In this document: in pieces, positions 7,641 through 9,185 of the stretch
How the letters are laid out: each line of letters starts with the position of its first letter
Numbering within the stretch: the stretch's first letter is position 1
Source of the DNA: an uncultured Spirochaetales bacterium
Lineage (GTDB): Bacteria; Spirochaetota; Spirochaetia; Sphaerochaetales; Sphaerochaetaceae
DNA length: 9,185 bases
Assembly (NCBI GenBank): GCA_934247875.1
Contig: CAKQJZ010000080.1
Coordinates: forward strand, 1-9,185
Direction of reading: 5' to 3'
Translations under genes and position numbers: made by a program
Notes under the pieces: model-generated
The model's input: only the letters and a program-made list of their open reading frames with translations
What the model was told of the DNA's origin: nothing
The model's database searches: none

Positions 7641-8703
7641 TGAGATCTCTGTCTATTTCCAAAGAACAGGCTCCGCATCTGAATGTCCTCTTTCTGAGAT
7701 CCTTCATTTCATAATTTAGCGTACCACAGCGAGAGCATGTCTGAGATGAGGGATAGAACCTGTCAGCTTTCACTATCACAGTATCATGCTTTGAAGAAAC
7801 CCATTCCAGAATACTCACAAATTCAGCAAATGCATAATCACTCACTTTGCGTCCCCATAGCTTAGCCATGCCTTTGAGGTTCAGATTCTCTATAGCTATG
7901 ACACTATAAGCAGAGCATAGCTCATGGGCAAGCTTGAAGAACCAGTCTCTCCTGCAGTTTGCAATATGCTCATGTCTCCTATAGAGTGCCTTCTCAGCCT
8001 TGAGCTTGCCCTTGCTGCCTTCTTTCTTCCGGCTAAGCTCCTTATTCGCTTTTCTGATTCCTGCAATCCCTTTTTTAAAGAACTCCGGTGATTCTATCTT
8101 GGTCCCATCTGATAACGTCAGGAATGTCTTGAGCCCGAAATCCATTCCAACTTCACATCTCTTATCCCTGTTCTCACCCATGGTGATAGGAGCATCTGCA
8201 GTCATGAATAGAAAGTACTCGCCAAGAGCATTTCTCTTTATCGTCATAGTATGGACTTTAACAGTCTCAAGGAGGCAATCATAGGAATCCCAGTATCTGT
8301 AGATGCGGCCAGCAATCTTGACTCTGCCACCTGGGAGGAACTTATATCCAGCCTGCTTGTATGTCACGCTTTTATATTTCTTCACCTTCTTCCTTTTAGG
8401 AGGAGAAGTCTTGGTGCCATTCTTCCTGTCTTTGAAGAATCTGTTATAAGAGCGGTATATCCTATCTGTTATATCCTGGACAGCCTGGCTTCCTACCATC
8501 TGCCAGAAGCTGTGCTCTTCGCTGTTTCTCATATCTTTGAGGATCTTCTGAAGGTCATTCTTCTTCATAAGCTTGCCTTCTTTCTTATACTCATCCTGAA
8601 TGATAGTGATTGCAGTATTGTATATGATGCCTCCGACATTGATCATGTCGTTAAGATACTTGCAATCTTCATCATTATAAAGCTTGACGGTTAGAGACTT
8701 CAT
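7579..8703 (-). CDS. tnpB: TnpB RNA-guided nuclease of an IS605-type element
   Basis: TnpB is the RuvC-type, omega-RNA-guided DNA nuclease ancestral to Cas12; it cuts the empty donor site and favours retention of the element. The 374 residues are a normal length. The RuvC acidic residues are present: D188 in GMDFGLKTF, E272 in IAIENLNLKGM and the DRDLNAA motif at 351-357. The zinc finger is CSRC (C323, C326) and CGAC (C343, C346). The basic N-terminal half (SPPKRKKVKKYK near 100-111) fits the RNA-binding part. No frameshift or stop is visible, so the nuclease may be active. The ATG is bounded by an in-frame TGA seven codons upstream. The only Shine-Dalgarno-like AGGA is about 12 bases away, so translation is probably weak. 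It fills most of an element without tnpA. Confidence 0.95.
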   Translation of the reverse strand: MKSLTVKLYNDEDCKYLNDMINVGGIIYNTAITIIQDEYKKEGKLMKKNDLQKILKDMRNSEEHSFWQMVGSQAVQDITDRIYRSYNRFFKDRKNGTKTSPPKRKKVKKYKSVTYKQAGYKFLPGGRVKIAGRIYRYWDSYDCLLETVKVHTMTIKRNALGEYFLFMTADAPITMGENRDKRCEVGMDFGLKTFLTLSDGTKIESPEFFKKGIAGIRKANKELSRKKEGSKGKLKAEKALYRRHEHIANCRRDWFFKLAHELCSAYSVIAIENLNLKGMAKLWGRKVSDYAFAEFVSILEWVSSKHDTVIVKADRFYPSSQTCSRCGTLNYEMKDLRKRTFRCGACSLEIDRDLNAAITLKNEGLRKIKDLSAV

Positions 8704-8803
8704 GCGTTCTTCTGGTCCTCAATACATAACGTTTCAGCAGTATTTCTAAGATAGATACTTAAAGATTTTCAATAACAGATTATTGCCTTTTCTTTATACT
8801 TTA

Positions 8804-8833
8804 ATTTTAACACGTATAACAATTTAAGTCCAA
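8804..8833 (-). promoter_or_regulatory. Candidate tnpB promoter inside the IS left end
   Basis: On the minus strand TTGGAC (8833-8828, 5 of 6) is followed after 18 bases by TAAAAT (8809-8804, 5 of 6). The predicted start lies near 8797, giving an AT-rich leader of about 95 bases before tnpB. A further -10-like TATAAA occurs just downstream without a convincing -35 partner. Confidence 0.35.
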
Positions 8834-8879
8834 CGAAATCATCTCAAACGCAGCAAATAATAAGACTTGAGCCTCTCAT

Positions 8880-8900
8880 CCCACGGCTGAAGCCTATGGG
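8880..8900. repeat. Left-end (LE) hairpin of the IS608-like element
   Basis: On the minus strand CCCA-TA-GGCT-TC-AGCC-G-TGGG folds into an imperfect hairpin with an unpaired base near mid-stem, preceded by the guide tetranucleotide AAAG (8904-8901). It matches the right-end hairpin in core sequence and bulge position. TnpA would bind it in single-stranded DNA. It also supplies the TAG stop of the small ORF upstream. Confidence 0.85.
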
Positions 8901-9097
8901 CTTTCTCGGCTAATTATCGTAAAACGCCCTTCATACCCAGAGCCATCTGGATACTCATAAAACTCCATATTCCAGGAATAAGGGTTGCGATCTGCAGCTT
9001 TCAGCGCTGCTGTAGCTTTCATGCTAGCTATATCTTTTGCGCTGAATTTGCTCTTGCCACTACGCTTACAGAACCACTTCATTAGATTTGTCATCAT
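8894..9097 (-). CDS. Small unrecognised ORF, 3' end replaced by the IS left end
   Basis: I do not recognise this 67-residue reading frame. It is hydrophilic, with a basic N-terminal third (MKWFCKRSGKSKFSAKD), an alanine-rich helix-like stretch (SMKATAALKAAD) and an aromatic, acidic segment (WNMEFYEYPDGSGYEGRF). It has no membrane segment or signal peptide. The last seven residues and the TAG stop come from the IS element, so the native protein probably continued or ended differently. The good Shine-Dalgarno AGGAGG (9120-9115) sits six bases before another ATG (9108) that opens a four-codon frame ending at the TGA overlapping this start. The frame assigned here is 17 bases from it. It could be a real small gene fragment read by coupling, a frameshifted gene, or non-coding. 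Confidence 0.4.
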   Translation of the reverse strand: MMTNLMKWFCKRSGKSKFSAKDIASMKATAALKAADRNPYSWNMEFYEYPDGSGYEGRFTIISRESP

Positions 9098-9114
9098 AGC
9101 TTTTGCATAATGAA

Positions 9115-9158
9115 CCTCCTCGGGGTAGAACCCCGAGGTATCTCACCTAAGCCTCGGG
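9115..9158 (-). promoter_or_regulatory. Leader with two mutually exclusive hairpins over a Shine-Dalgarno
   Basis: On the minus strand three related arms follow each other: CCCGAGG (9158-9152), CCTCGGGG (9138-9131) and CCCCGAGG (9125-9118). Arm 2 pairs perfectly with arm 3 over 8 bp with a 5-base loop, or with arm 1 over 7 bp with a 13-base loop, but not with both. Arm 3 ends inside the ribosome binding site AGGAGG (9120-9115), so the 2:3 hairpin hides half of it and the 1:2 hairpin frees it. The layout suggests control of translation, or the end structure of another mobile element. Confidence 0.45.
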
Positions 9159-9185
9159 ATCTCCTTTCGGAAAATTCAATAGCAG

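Larger units (their letters stand above)
7456..8918 (-). mobile_element. IS200/IS605-family (IS608-like) element carrying only tnpB
   Basis: On the minus strand the left flank ends in TTAC (8922-8919). The element then runs from 8918 through guide AAAG directly before the left hairpin, tnpB, and guide GAAT directly before the right hairpin, to terminal TCAA (7459-7456). ISHp608 is known to use exactly these four tetranucleotides (cleavage sites TTAC and TCAA; guides AAAG and GAAT), so both ends can be placed to the base. The length is 1463 bp. There is no terminal inverted repeat and no target duplication, as expected for this family. There is no room for tnpA (Y1 transposase), so transposition would depend on TnpA from elsewhere. 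The hairpin cores match: A-GGCTTYAGCC-G in both. Confidence 0.9.

Noticed and set aside
8843..8871. CTCAA/TTGAG inverted repeat in the IS left end
   Set aside because: The stem is five base pairs with a 19-base loop, too weak to support a structure claim.
8704..8918. A tnpA (Y1 transposase) gene or remnant upstream of tnpB
   Set aside because: Only 215 bases separate tnpB from the element end. They are AT-rich and contain no HUH motif or tyrosine-bearing frame.
7456..8918. Terminal inverted repeats or a target-site duplication around the IS
   Set aside because: None is present, and none is expected: the family moves as single-stranded DNA and recognises subterminal hairpins.
1..9185. CRISPR array, tRNA or rRNA
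   Set aside because: No regularly spaced direct repeats, no cloverleaf with a CCA-type end and no rRNA-like conserved stretch was seen on either strand.

Overview
The window looks like part of a strictly anaerobic bacterial chromosome with low-to-moderate GC. The evidence is a single-chain pyruvate:ferredoxin oxidoreductase (PFOR), a membrane protein with ferredoxin-type clusters, and good Shine-Dalgarno sequences. A Firmicute, a spirochaete or another gut or rumen anaerobe would all fit; the sequence does not decide between them. Every supported gene is on the minus strand, so the region reads from right to left.

Right part (9185 to 7456). A short leader contains GC-rich arms that can pair in two mutually exclusive ways. 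It precedes a small unrecognised ORF that runs into the left end of an IS200/IS605-family element. The element (7456-8918, 1463 bp) carries only tnpB. Both ends show the IS608 (ISHp608) layout on the minus strand: flank TTAC, guide AAAG plus hairpin at the left end, and guide GAAT plus hairpin plus terminal TCAA at the right end. The 3' end of tnpB and the right end should encode an omega (right-end) RNA whose guide reads into the neighbouring ABC gene. There is no tnpA, so transposition would need TnpA in trans.

Middle part (7455 to 3933). The element abuts an ABC exporter gene that has lost its whole membrane domain but keeps an intact nucleotide-binding domain. It overlaps the start of a complete second ABC exporter half, so the two were probably a heterodimer. 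A six-helix-type membrane protein with two C-terminal [4Fe-4S] ferredoxin motifs (NapH/NosR/YccM-like) follows after 76 bp.

Left part (3932 to 1). A 161-bp intergenic region holds a weak terminator, a candidate promoter and a 14-bp perfect palindrome. The full-length PFOR gene (nifJ) follows and ends at a strong UUCG-loop terminator. A further candidate promoter with an adjacent hairpin points out of the left edge.

The most notable point is that the two flanks of the insertion element do not belong to one recognisable gene. The right-end flank is the tail of an ABC transporter, but the left-end flank does not encode the missing membrane domain. This implies a deletion, recombination between IS copies, or an assembly join at a repeat. 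No CRISPR array, rRNA or tRNA was seen.
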